DNA of 64,000 nucleotides, from positions 42,106,237-42,170,236 of the forward strand of contig NC_090237.1 of NCBI RefSeq assembly GCF_024489055.1, written 5' to 3'. The notes under the pieces are model-generated. The model did not search any database. It was not told the DNA's origin and saw only the letters and a program-made list of their open reading frames with translations. The position numbers and the translations under genes are program-made. The DNA comes from Chanodichthys erythropterus. Its lineage: Eukaryota; Chordata; Actinopteri; Cypriniformes; Xenocyprididae. Below, one piece after another: positions 1-8,918 of the stretch (within the stretch, counting starts at the first letter, position 1; the number at the start of each line of letters is the position of its first letter).

Positions 1-318
1 TAGACCGGCACCATCTTGTACGTTGGGTATGGAGTTGTCATTTAATAAACTCTGTAATCGATCACACAGGTCAACGGTGTGTGATTGTGCTACAAACATT
101 TCTAAATCATCCAAATTATAAGAACGTTGTAACGAAACATCATTTAAAGACATTTCTACAGATTCTGGATACATATTCAACATCTGTCGTAATCTATCAC
201 ACCTTTGGTCAGAGTTATCAGTATGCAAGTCAAGCTCACGCTGTAACAGCTCTGTGAGAGAATGGTCTGGTTGACAGGAATGCATTTTGTCTCCACAAAA
301 ACATTTCTCATCGGCCAT
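1..318 (-). CDS. Unrecognised ORF, 3' part outside window
   Basis: The minus strand is open for 106 codons from an ATG at 316-318 to the window edge, with no stop. The start context is good (A at -3, G at +4). The N-terminus begins MADEKCFCGDKMHSCQ, with Cys residues spaced C-x-C-x5-C as in a small metal site, followed by an acidic, Leu-rich, probably helical stretch. I do not recognise the family. It lies head to tail with the spliced gene at 459-3243, with 140 nt between that stop and this ATG. An AATAAA on the minus strand (326-331) sits 8 nt upstream of this ATG, so the 3' end of the upstream gene may abut this start. Such compaction suggests a mobile element or an integrated large DNA element rather than a host locus, but this is inference. 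Confidence 0.5.
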   Translation of the reverse strand, partial: MADEKCFCGDKMHSCQPDHSLTELLQRELDLHTDNSDQRCDRLRQMLNMYPESVEMSLNDVSLQRSYNLDDLEMFVAQSHTVDLCDRLQSLLNDNSIPNVQDGAGL

Positions 319-458
319 TTTAATATTTATTTTGTTCAAAAACAGTAACGGTATCAAAACGGTTTGCTACAAAATATAAAAACATTCAGGCGGAAATTTT
401 AAAATTCATAACACGTGAAAGAATATACAAATCATAGTGTAATAAAACAGACAAACAT

Positions 459-3243
459 TCAATTGTGAAAATGTTTGATTTCTTGTACATCTCTGTGAGT
501 TGCACATAGAAGATCCACCATCAGTCTTTTCTCTCTCAGATTTTCATTACCGTTAGATAGTACACACCCGAACCCTCTCTCATTCATTGTCATCTGCTCA
601 TTTAAAAGGCGGATAATATCATCCAAACGGGTTTCAATTCCACCCATACGCGTGTGTATTGCCAGCACTTCGGTAAGGGTATGATTGAGCGTTGCTTCAA
701 TGCGCTCACTGCGCTGGTGACCTCGAGATGAACTATTGCTCGAAACCACTGACACGTTGCCGTCTTCTCCTTCTTCTTCTTCTTGATCTTCTTGGTCTTG
801 TTCTACTGGTTCTTCTTGTGATGGATACGGGGTTTGGCCGCCTCTCGTTGGTGCGTCATCTTCGCTTGCCCATGACGCTTGGTCCCAAGCATTTAGCTGT
901 GAATCAGACCATCTTAGTACACTCGCTGACGTTTGTCTTTCTGTAAAAAAATAGCAGATAACGTCAAGATTTTCGCCTATACTTCATATTTTCAGGATTA
1001 TTTCAGTCAATGAACCTAAAATAATGAATAATGTTCTTTACCGTCATTTACCGTGGGTATATGTATCCTCATAGGGGTGACGACACCAATGATTCTTTTC
1101 TTTGCGGGTGGTTCGTAGTCATCACCCTGAAGATCTTCATCTGAAGTAAGGTGTATTGTGTCTGCGTTAGATATTACATCGTCATTGTTTCTTGATGACG
1201 GCGTTATAGGCGGGGTGCCATTTCTTAATACGATCTCACTGGGGGTGGCGCCCTGGTCCTGCCTTTCGGCCACTCCTTGCTCTTGTGTGAGGTCTATAAA
1301 GCCTGGTTGTGTGACTAGCTGGATTAATTCTAAATTAAAACAAAACATATTATCACATATTTCAAAATAGATATGGAAATTTGACATGCTGATTTGACAT
1401 AAACATTACTAAACCATATCACATGAGAGCATATATTTACCATTGTCTGAGGTTTCTGCAACAAATGCCTGGTCTGATACTGCAAATAAGACAAATGACA
1501 ATTGTAATTTTTATGATTTACATATCACGTGAGAACATGTATTTACCCGGGTCTGCGCCGCCTATGTTAAATGTTGGTGTTGTTACTGTAAAATAAGACA
1601 GATGACATTTGTAATTTTGTAATTTACATGAACAGAAGTAAAAGTAAAAATAATAATGTTTACTCACAAAAGTCAATTGAATCAAAAGCATTCAGTTCGA
1701 TGTTTGAACCTACGGAGCAAATAGACCTGTTAAAACGGTTGATTCAATGTCAGACTAATTTCACATATTTATGCATATTATTATTATTATTAAGAACTAG
1801 CACAACATATGCAGAAATGCCTGTATTTAGCATCCAAAACCAGAATTAAATTTACTGGGAATCAAACAGGTGGCAAAATGGCTCCATCTTGTGACCAAAA
1901 AGTGAATAGCACTCCCGAAAAACATTAAACATTTACATATCATGTTAAAGCATGTACAGTAATCCAAAATACAATATAATATGTTTACTTTTAAAAAATG
2001 TAGAAATACCAAGAACACAGCACATGCAGAAATGCCTGTATTTAGCATCCAAAACCAGAATTAAATTTACTGGGAATCAAACAGGTGGCAAAATGGCTCC
2101 ATCTTGTGCCCAAAAAGTGAATAGCACTCCCGAAAAACATTAAACATTTACATATCATGTTAAAGCATGTACAGTAATCCAAAATACAATATAATATGTT
2201 TACTTTTAAAAAATGTAGAAACACCAAGAACACAGCACATGCAGAAATGCCTGTATTTAGCATCCAAAACCAGAATTAAATTTACTGGGAATCAAACAGG
2301 TGGCAAAATGGCTCCATCTTGTGCCCAAAAAGTGAATAGCACTCCCGAAAAACATTAAACATTTACATATCATGTTAAAGCATGTACAGTAATCCAAAAT
2401 ACAATATAATATGTTTACTTTTAAAAAATGTAGAAATACCAAGAACACAGCACATGCAGAAATGCCTGTATTTAGCATCCAAAACCAGAATTAAATTTAC
2501 TGGGAATCAAACAGGTGGCAAAATGGCTCCATCTTGTCCCCAAAAAGTGAATAGCACTCCCGAAAAACATTAAACATTTACATATCATGTTAAAGCATGT
2601 ACAGTAATCCAAAATACAATATAATATGTTTACTTTTAAAAAATGTAGAAACACCAAGAACACAGCACATGCAGAAATGCCTGTATTTAGCATCCAAACC
2701 AGAATTAAATTTACTGTTAAACAAGCAAAATAGCAAAATGGCTCCATCTTGTGGTCAAAAAGGGAATACCATGTAAACGATTGTATCTACTGTTAAACAA
2801 GCAAAATAGTAAAATGGCTCCATCTTGTGCCCGAAAAGTGAATAGCACTCCCGAAAACATTAAACATTTACATTACGTTTAAAACATTTGTGTAAAATCA
2901 CATCAAACACCACTATTTATGTTTGAATCGTACTAAAACCGTAACAGAAACTGATCAGAACCAAAAATCATTACTTAAAACCAAGTTGATAACGGCATAA
3001 CCCGGAACAGGAAAACGGCATTGACCGTAAATAAAAGTCTGCGCATGCAGTTATGTTTTAATTATTTGATCATGATATATTTGTAATGTAGAAAAATACA
3101 ATCACGCTATATTGAGGACAAAAGTAAAACATTGCTTTTTGAAAATCCTATATCGGAACAACCTCGTAAAGTAAAAATGAACGATAGCAATTTCAACACA
3201 CCAAGACAGCAAAATTAAAATAAATATTCTTACCTCGTGACAT
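459..3243 (-). CDS. Six-exon gene, 299-aa acidic coiled-coil protein, function unknown
   Basis: Predicted exons on the minus strand are E1 3234-3243, E2 1668-1709, E3 1547-1585, E4 1441-1479, E5 1042-1329 and E6 459-940. Coding parts are 10, 42, 39, 39, 288 and 482 nt, together exactly 900 nt. Every junction has GT and AG ends (donors GTAAGA, GTGAGT, GTAAAT, GTAAAT, GTAAAG), all introns are phase 1, and the joined frame has no internal stop. E1 starts MSRG. E5 is Asp/Glu-rich with a possible nuclear signal (PPAKKR). E6 has an acidic run (EEEEGEDG) and then a Leu/Ile heptad-like stretch (ERIEATLNHTLTEVLAIHTR) typical of a coiled coil, and ends at TGA 459-461. No enzymatic motif is visible. E3 and E4 and their introns resemble each other and look like a tandem duplication. 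It could be an accessory gene of a mobile element. The exon model is inferred from splice signals and phase. Confidence 0.6.
1809..2875. repeat. 215-bp tandem repeat array in the first intron
   Basis: The block starting at the words gcagaaatgcctgtatttag recurs with starts near 1809, 2024, 2239, 2454 and 2669, a 215-bp period. There are four full units and a partial fifth, differing by single bases (for example gaaatacc or gaaacacc). From about 2700 to 2875 only sub-blocks remain (aaaatggctccatcttgtg twice more). The open frames of 63 and 73 codons that recur in each unit are by-products of the repeat. Each unit contains tttacatatca, which also occurs in the micro-exon introns at 1418-1548. 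Confidence 0.95.
2876..3233. other. Intronic stretch without recognised features
   Basis: AT-rich first-intron sequence between the tandem array and exon 1. I see no open frame of note and no inverted repeat. Confidence 0.6.
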
Positions 3244-3375
3244 TTTCTTCTGGACAACGAAGTAGCTTCTGGAAGACTTCTGGCAGAGTTCCAATTAAGA
3301 TGTGAAAGTCGGACTCTGATGACCCGCTTTTAACCTCAGCTGGGGCTGTAGGGGTGGGGCGCCCCGTGTTGCGTC
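3244..3375 (-). promoter_or_regulatory. Probable promoter and 5' UTR of the six-exon gene
   Basis: Read on the minus strand upstream of the ATG at 3243, there is a GC-rich block with CCCCACCCC (about 3349-3357), then a TATA-like GTTAAAAGC about 85 nt before the ATG (3326-3334), then a pyrimidine-containing leader. The spacing suits a TATA-driven start with a leader of roughly 55 nt. CpG content is higher here than in the AT-rich surroundings. Confidence 0.45.
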
Positions 3376-3433
3376 GCGAAATTACTCAAATAATGAAAAC
3401 ATTTGACAGAGTTTTTTCATATAACTATAAACA

Positions 3434-3435
<2 letters not shown>

Positions 3436-3478
<43 letters not shown>

Positions 3479-3628
3479 ATATATATATATATATAAGATA
3501 GATAGATAGATAGATAGATAGATATTACCAAATTAAAAATTAAAAATTACAAATAACTTATAATTGTGATTGCTTATATTATTATAATCTACTGTTTTTA
3601 TATAATGGCGGATCCGCTGATCACAGAG

Positions 3629-3682
<54 letters not shown>
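3436..3682. repeat. (TA)n, (GATA)n and second (TA)n microsatellites
   Basis: A (TA)n tract at about 3436-3495 runs into a GATA tract to about 3524. A second (TA)n tract lies at about 3630-3682. The sequence between them is AT-rich with no gene. Confidence 0.95.
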
Positions 3683-3686
<4 letters not shown>

Positions 3687-3848
3687 AAAATAGATCAGAT
3701 TATACCTAACATTGCGTTTCGCTCAGACTGGTCTTTTCATCAATGCCCAAAAGGTGGCGCCAGAGGTCCGTGCAAAACTCTCTTGGTAGACCACCTGGGT
3801 TCACGCCTCTCTTGTGAGAACAGCGCTATGTAAATATCTCAGCGGTGT

Positions 3849-4128
3849 TAAACAGTTGTCTATTGTATTGGGATGTTTGTCGTAACAAGCCATAAACATT
3901 TTCGGTATCCTTAAACAGACAACCATTGTATTGGGATTATTGTTCTAAAAAGCCATAAACATTTTGGGCATCCTTAAATAGTCACTAATTGTATTGGGAT
4001 TATTGTTCTAAAAAGCCATAAACATTTTGGGCATCCTTAAATAGTCACTAATCGTATTGGGGTTATTGTTCTAAAAAGCCATAAACATTTTCGGCATCCT
4101 TGAACAGACAACCATTGTATTGGGATGA
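3849..4128. repeat. 63-bp tandem repeat, about 4.4 copies
   Basis: The segment ccataaacatttt recurs at 3890, 3953, 4016 and 4079, giving a 63-bp period. Units contain gtattgggat and catcctt at fixed spacing. The copies diverge slightly and no spacer-like variable segment exists, so this is a minisatellite and not a CRISPR array. Confidence 0.9.
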
Positions 4129-4150
4129 ATATGAGGCGGTCTATTGGAAC

Positions 4151-4224
<74 letters not shown>

Positions 4225-4243
4225 CGAGAGAGAGAGAGAGAGT
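4151..4243. repeat. (TG)n followed by (GA)n microsatellite
   Basis: About 29 TG units run directly into GA units with one gagcga interruption. Confidence 0.95.
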
Positions 4244-4858
4244 CGGATTATAAGTATTAAAACTTCATGATGTTTAAAGGAATTACATTCCCTGGAAATG
4301 TAAGATATTATTATTTTCATCCAGCTAAAACTATATTATTATTTAGTAAGATGTGTAAGATATTTTTTATATTTTCATCTAGCTAAAACTATATTATTTA
4401 GTAAGATGTTTGATTATTATTATTCAGTGTAATGTGTGTATATCTCATCCCTAATGTTTAGCCCTAATAGGGTATGTCCATCACATAGAGACTTTATATC
4501 TGGAATCATTTTAAATCAAATCACTCAATATTCCTAGCTCATTTTTAAACATACAGAGATTTATTTTAAGCATCACCCTTATAGGAAGATTTATTAAAAC
4601 TTTAAAGATTTTTAACAACATATTTAAACATTTTGAACACTTTCTCTGGAAAAGGTAACAGACTAAGTGTCCCATAGAATGCAGCATGGACCATTGTTGT
4701 CACTGCCTGGCTGGGTGTGAGCTGCTCACTTGGAAAGACAGAGAGAGAGTGGGAGAGGGATTGGATTGCTCCAATGTTGTTCATTATTCAGTTTAATATA
4801 TTATATAAATATATTTTCATTTATTTTAAATAGATCTGTATTACGTGTGTGACGAGAA

Positions 4859-4905
<47 letters not shown>

Positions 4906-5669
4906 GAGAGTGCGTATATTGCATTGACCCTATTGGTAAATTATTATTTTTTCATTGAGACGAAGAGGATGTCCACATACAAAAACCCCTGTGACGGAAT
5001 GCGACAGCCCCGAAATAACTGTTCAAACAACCGGGTCAAACGATCATTCACTCCCGGAGGTCACGGGTCAACAACCAGATGGACAAACACAAACAACATT
5101 ACATTCATCCTAATATCCGAAGGTCACAGGTCAATGACATCAGGGTCAAAGGTTGTGTTGACACAGCTGGACACTCAAGGTCATGTGGGGAGGGGGGACG
5201 ACATGGGTGGTCCGGAAGGGGGTGGTACCGGAAGCAATAAATCACTTTTTGTCACATGCCCCAGGGTAATAACTACTTACCTAACCTGAGAATAATAAAA
5301 ATAAGGTAAAGGTGCTTAGAGACGCATCGCAAAACAATATAGTTATGAACACTGATATAAACAGACAATTTATTTTGATACACATTCATTTGGCATATAT
5401 TCAGGTTGATCATCTCAATGGCCAAAAGTGTCCAGGTCATCCTGAATTCACTGGTCATTAATGTTCATAAACATGCATGTTCATCATGGGGTTTTATTAG
5501 GGGCACATGAAATTCTGAAATTGAAATTTTGAAAGAAGAAAATGTTTTAAACTATGTCAAAACATATATCAGAAATCCTGGAATAAAGATGGCAATATAG
5601 CCTTGATTTGCTTTTGATTAATAGATGCTTTGTATAATGTGTGATGGAGTGAACATGTGATATTGTGTG
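4244..5669. other. Non-coding stretch with a (GA)n tract
   Basis: Contains a short tandem duplication around ttttcatc(c/t)agctaaaactatatta (4316-4405) and a (GA)n tract at about 4857-4911. The open frame at 4849-5289 begins inside the GA tract as Arg/Glu repeats and shows no domain, so I do not call it a gene. Confidence 0.6.
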
Positions 5670-6517
5670 AGGGTGCTTTCACACCTGCCTCATTTAGTTC
5701 GGTTGAATCGTACCAGAGTTTGTTTGCCCCTTTGGTGCGGTTCGTTTGGGCAGGTGTGAAAGCAGCAATCGCACTCGGGTGCGCACCAAAAGCGGACCAA
5801 ACAAGCGTACCGAGACCTGCTTGAAGAGGTGGTCTCGGTACGCTTTCAAACGAACTCTGGAGCGGTTCGCTTGAGATGTGAAAGCAATCGACCCAGTTAA
5901 CGGACCAACGAACCAAATTATATCATTTTCATAACGGAAAATATGATATAAAAATCAGTAATGTCTGATTCTGTGAGTGAGCACATTATTTACCATATCT
6001 GAAAACCAACGATCGCCTCTGGTGTGTAATTACACTTCTCCGTGCGAGAATGCTGTCCCGACGAAGTCTCAATTCCCGCTCTGCTTCGTTATAAAATTCA
6101 AATGGTCTCTCTCGACAGACACACGGATAACAGGTCGCCTACTAGACAGCGCTGGGAAATCCAGAGATGGAGAGAGAGAAAGAGCGCGGGTTTGAATTTG
6201 CCGCAGCAAATATGAATTAACTGCGGGAGAGAGCTACATTTATAAAGTGTTTGTGTGTGTCTCGTCAGTTTCAAATAAAGCCACAATAAACTCATGGAGC
6301 GAACTTGTCAATCATTATTTTGATGGATGACGCAGAGAAAATTCTGACCAATAAGAGGACAGTTTTACTCCCATGTGACTTACCTTAACGCATTTTGGTA
6401 CGCTTTGAAATTTTGCCATGTGAAAGCGAACCGAACCAAGAAAAAAAAGCAACATTGTAACAAATTTAGTCCCTGTTTCGGAACAAAACAAGCGATCCAT
6501 AGGTGTGAAAACACCCT
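5670..6517. mobile_element. Non-autonomous TIR DNA transposon, 848 bp
   Basis: The left end agggtgctttcacacct is matched in inverted orientation by the right end aggtgtgaaaacaccct. The interior is rich in further inverted segments (for example 5760-5860, cggtctcggtacgctttc) and in cggttcg-type motifs shared by both halves. No transposase frame is present. The CAGGGTG-like end recalls hAT elements, but I find no clear 8-bp duplication, so the superfamily is open. Confidence 0.75.
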
Positions 6518-6779
6518 GAGACATTTAATGACTTTTTGTTTTTGTACAAAAAGATGGGCATGGACTTGCCAACAACAAACTTCAGCTACTGTAGCAGTCC
6601 CATAAAAAAATCAAAAAATTACATTTTTAGTCAAAGATTTTGACATTTTTAATGACATTTTTTTTTTATTTACTTAAACTATTTTTATAACAACAAAACG
6701 TTATCTTTTTACAGACAGTGGCCATCAAATCATTAGCACAAATGCATTATTTGAATGTCTGGAATCACTGTAGTTTTTT

Positions 6780-7125
6780 TTAAGAAATGAATTTCACAAG
6801 GATGAAGTTTATTCAACAAGGATGAATTAAATAGATTTAAAAAAGAAAGACATTTCTAATGTTACAAAAGATTTGAATACTGTTCTTCAAACTTGCTGTT
6901 CTGTGAATCATCAGGTCACGGTTTCCTCTTTTCAGCACTGATAATAGCAGCTCAGAATGATTCTTGATCATCAAATCATCATATTAGATTGATTTCTGAA
7001 GGATCATGTGACACTGAAGACTGGAGGAATAAACAGCCATTTGAAATATATTAAAATAGAAAACAAATCACAAAATTACTGTTTTGCCTTTAATGATCAA
7101 ATAAAGCTTAAACATAAAGAATTGT
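6780..7125. mobile_element. Diverged relic of the CAAAAGTTTGG MITE interior
   Basis: Contains gaaggatcatgtgacactga and gttacaaaaga, segments also found inside the MITEs at 11620-12554 and 29782-30713. The termini are lost. Confidence 0.6.
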
Positions 7126-8058
7126 ATTAATCCTTTTGAAGAACAATATCATATCAAAATGAACAAGAGCACAATAACAGAACTGATATCGGTCCTCAAA
7201 AACATGTACACAGGTTTATTTCAGTTGTTACAGGCAGTGATGAACTCAATGATAATAACTAATGAAATACAGAGTTTTAAAACATGGCAAAGGAAGAGCA
7301 GAACGAGCTGAACTCATTGTAGACGATAGCTGAAGGTTGTTACACAAAGTGTCTGTCATTCAGTTACAGACGACTGCACAAATCCAGCATACTAATGAAA
7401 ACATTATGAACTGTTAGCTAGAAGAAAACAACTGTAGTTTAGGCGTAAGTCAGCCGCCCGTGAGGCTGAGAGTATAGTTATCTTTATGGAATAATCCACT
7501 AATGTCTGGAGATTCAGTGTGAACTAATATTCTCAGTCGCACGTACAATCGCGCATGTCTGCCAAACTCATTAATATTCATGTTAGCTCCGCCTTCAGAA
7601 TAGCTGTTCTCACTGTCCAATGACAGTGCGTGTTACATTCACAGTGACAGAGGATTGGCTCTTCACACTGAGGTGAAATCTGATTGGTTGCTCCACGTGT
7701 GTCCTGACCAATGGCGTTTTTAACTCGACTGACAAACGGATAAAGAAAAGCAATTGGCCAAAGCTTTTAAAAACAGATTTAAAATGATTTATTAATGTAC
7801 GCTTAAAACATGAATCAAATAAACAGTTTTAAATGTGTGTATTTATTGGTGCGTGTAAAAATGTCCATTTGTGTTTGAATGATTAAATTGATGAATTGAT
7901 TGTTGATGTTATTTTTCAGTGGGTTAGTGGATCTAAATCTGTAAGTGTCACTCCTGCTCCTCATAACGACACCACATGACACAATATACATGAGTTCAAC
8001 ATTTATTACAATATTTCAACATTTACTTCATCATGTGACTCTGAGTCATTAACACACA
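7126..8058. other. No gene seen; several CCAAT motifs
   Basis: No domain-bearing open frame. The segment 7555-7730 has several CCAAT or ATTGG motifs (ccaatgacag, ggattggctc, gattggttgc, ccaatggcg), which could be an old promoter or repeat terminus. This lies just downstream of the NLR stop codon on the minus strand. Confidence 0.4.
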
Positions 8059-8064
8059 TTTATT
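8059..8064 (-). terminator. Polyadenylation signal AATAAA for the NLR gene
   Basis: AATAAA on the minus strand, 39 nt after the TAG stop at 8103-8105. A further AATAAA lies about 55 nt downstream. Confidence 0.5.
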
Positions 8065-8102
8065 GTGTCCTGATATTTCAGTGTTAATGTCATGAAGAGA
8101 CT

Positions 8103-8656
8103 CTACAACAGTTTCACTGATGATCCATAATTATAAACCCTAAACCCAGGATACAGTGGTTGAGTGAATGTGGTCTGGACTGTGTGGATGAGGATCATTG
8201 TGTCTCCAGAGACGCTGTAGAAGGACAGAGTTCCTGCACTGTGATCCACATACACTCCTACTCTATAGTGATTCATCCCATACAGTCCTGATCTACTGAT
8301 GATGGGCTCTACAGGGAGATCAGTGTCTATCTTATTGTGTCTGAATGAGTATCTGTAGGAAGAGCAGATCAAACTCCAGGACTGATCATTAGCTCCAAAC
8401 CGACACTCACCCCGTCCCTTCCTGCTGATGCTCTTATATGACACTGATATATATGCATCTCCACTCCACTCAATCTCCCAGTAACAGCGTCGATCACACA
8501 CACTCTCTCTACACAACACCTGAGGATACTCATCAAATCTGTCTGGATGATCAGGATACGACTGTGGTGTGCCAGTGAATGTAATCACTGTGTTCCTCTC
8601 AGACAGATGGAGGTGTTTATTCACTGTGTTCAGATCCAGAGTGATCCGATGGGAAT
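8103..8656 (-). CDS. NLR last exon: PRY-SPRY (B30.2) domain
   Basis: This terminal exon encodes a complete B30.2 domain, a protein-interaction module found at the C-terminus of fish NLR (NLRC3-like) and TRIM proteins acting in cytosolic innate immunity. The minus-strand acceptor (ctccatcag, AG at 8657-8658) gives an exon of 554 nt starting in phase 1. Visible signatures are the PRY start LDLNTVNKHLHLSERN, the SPRY strand YWEIEW, the GVYVDHSAGTLSFYSV motif and the PLYPGFRVY motif near the end, with stop TAG at 8103-8105. LDLNTVNKHL is closer to the NLR consensus than to TRIM. No other exon lies within 40 kb upstream. A matching linker exon at 55162-55208 ends with T, which completes TAT (Tyr) with the first two bases here. 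Confidence 0.85.
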
Positions 8657-8715
8657 CTGATGGAGATAAAACACATCACAATCAGGAATCAATCTGTCCA
8701 TCTTTTAATCTACAC

Positions 8716-8910
8716 CAGTGTTTCTCAACCCTGGTCCTGGAGGACCCCCAACACTGCAGGTTTTGTCTTTCTCCCCAATTAAACACACCTGATCCAACTC
8801 ATCAGCCAATTAGAAGAAACTCCACTACCTGAAATGAGTGTGTCAGACAGAGGAGACTTTCAAAATGTGCAGTGTTGGGGGGCCTTCCAGGACAGGGTTG
8901 AGAAACACTG
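8716..8910. mobile_element. 195-bp hAT-type MITE with 8-bp TSD
   Basis: The ends cagtgtttctcaaccctg and cagggttgagaaacactg are perfect inverted repeats. The flanking 8-bp duplications atctacac lie at 8708-8715 and 8911-8918. The element sits 59 bp upstream of the B30.2 splice acceptor inside the last NLR intron. It has no coding capacity. Confidence 0.92.
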
Positions 8911-8918
8911 ATCTACAC

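Noticed and set aside
1051..1056. Alternative donor for exon E5 (cccacg then gtaaat)
   Set aside because: It would leave phase 0, which does not match the next exon; the donor at 1040-1041 gives phase 1 and an open frame.
1710..1726. Alternative acceptor for exon E2 (ttttaacag)
   Set aside because: Using it creates an in-frame TAG right after exon 1; the nearer acceptor keeps the frame open.
1827..2747. Recurring 63- to 91-codon open frames on both strands
   Set aside because: They repeat once per 215-bp unit and the unit length is not a multiple of three, so they are by-products of the tandem array.
3849..4128. Regularly spaced repeats that could suggest a CRISPR array
   Set aside because: The whole 63-bp unit repeats without unique spacers, and the window is eukaryotic.
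4849..5289. 146-codon open frame
   Set aside because: It starts in a (GA)n tract and the remainder has no domain, signal or codon pattern supporting a gene.
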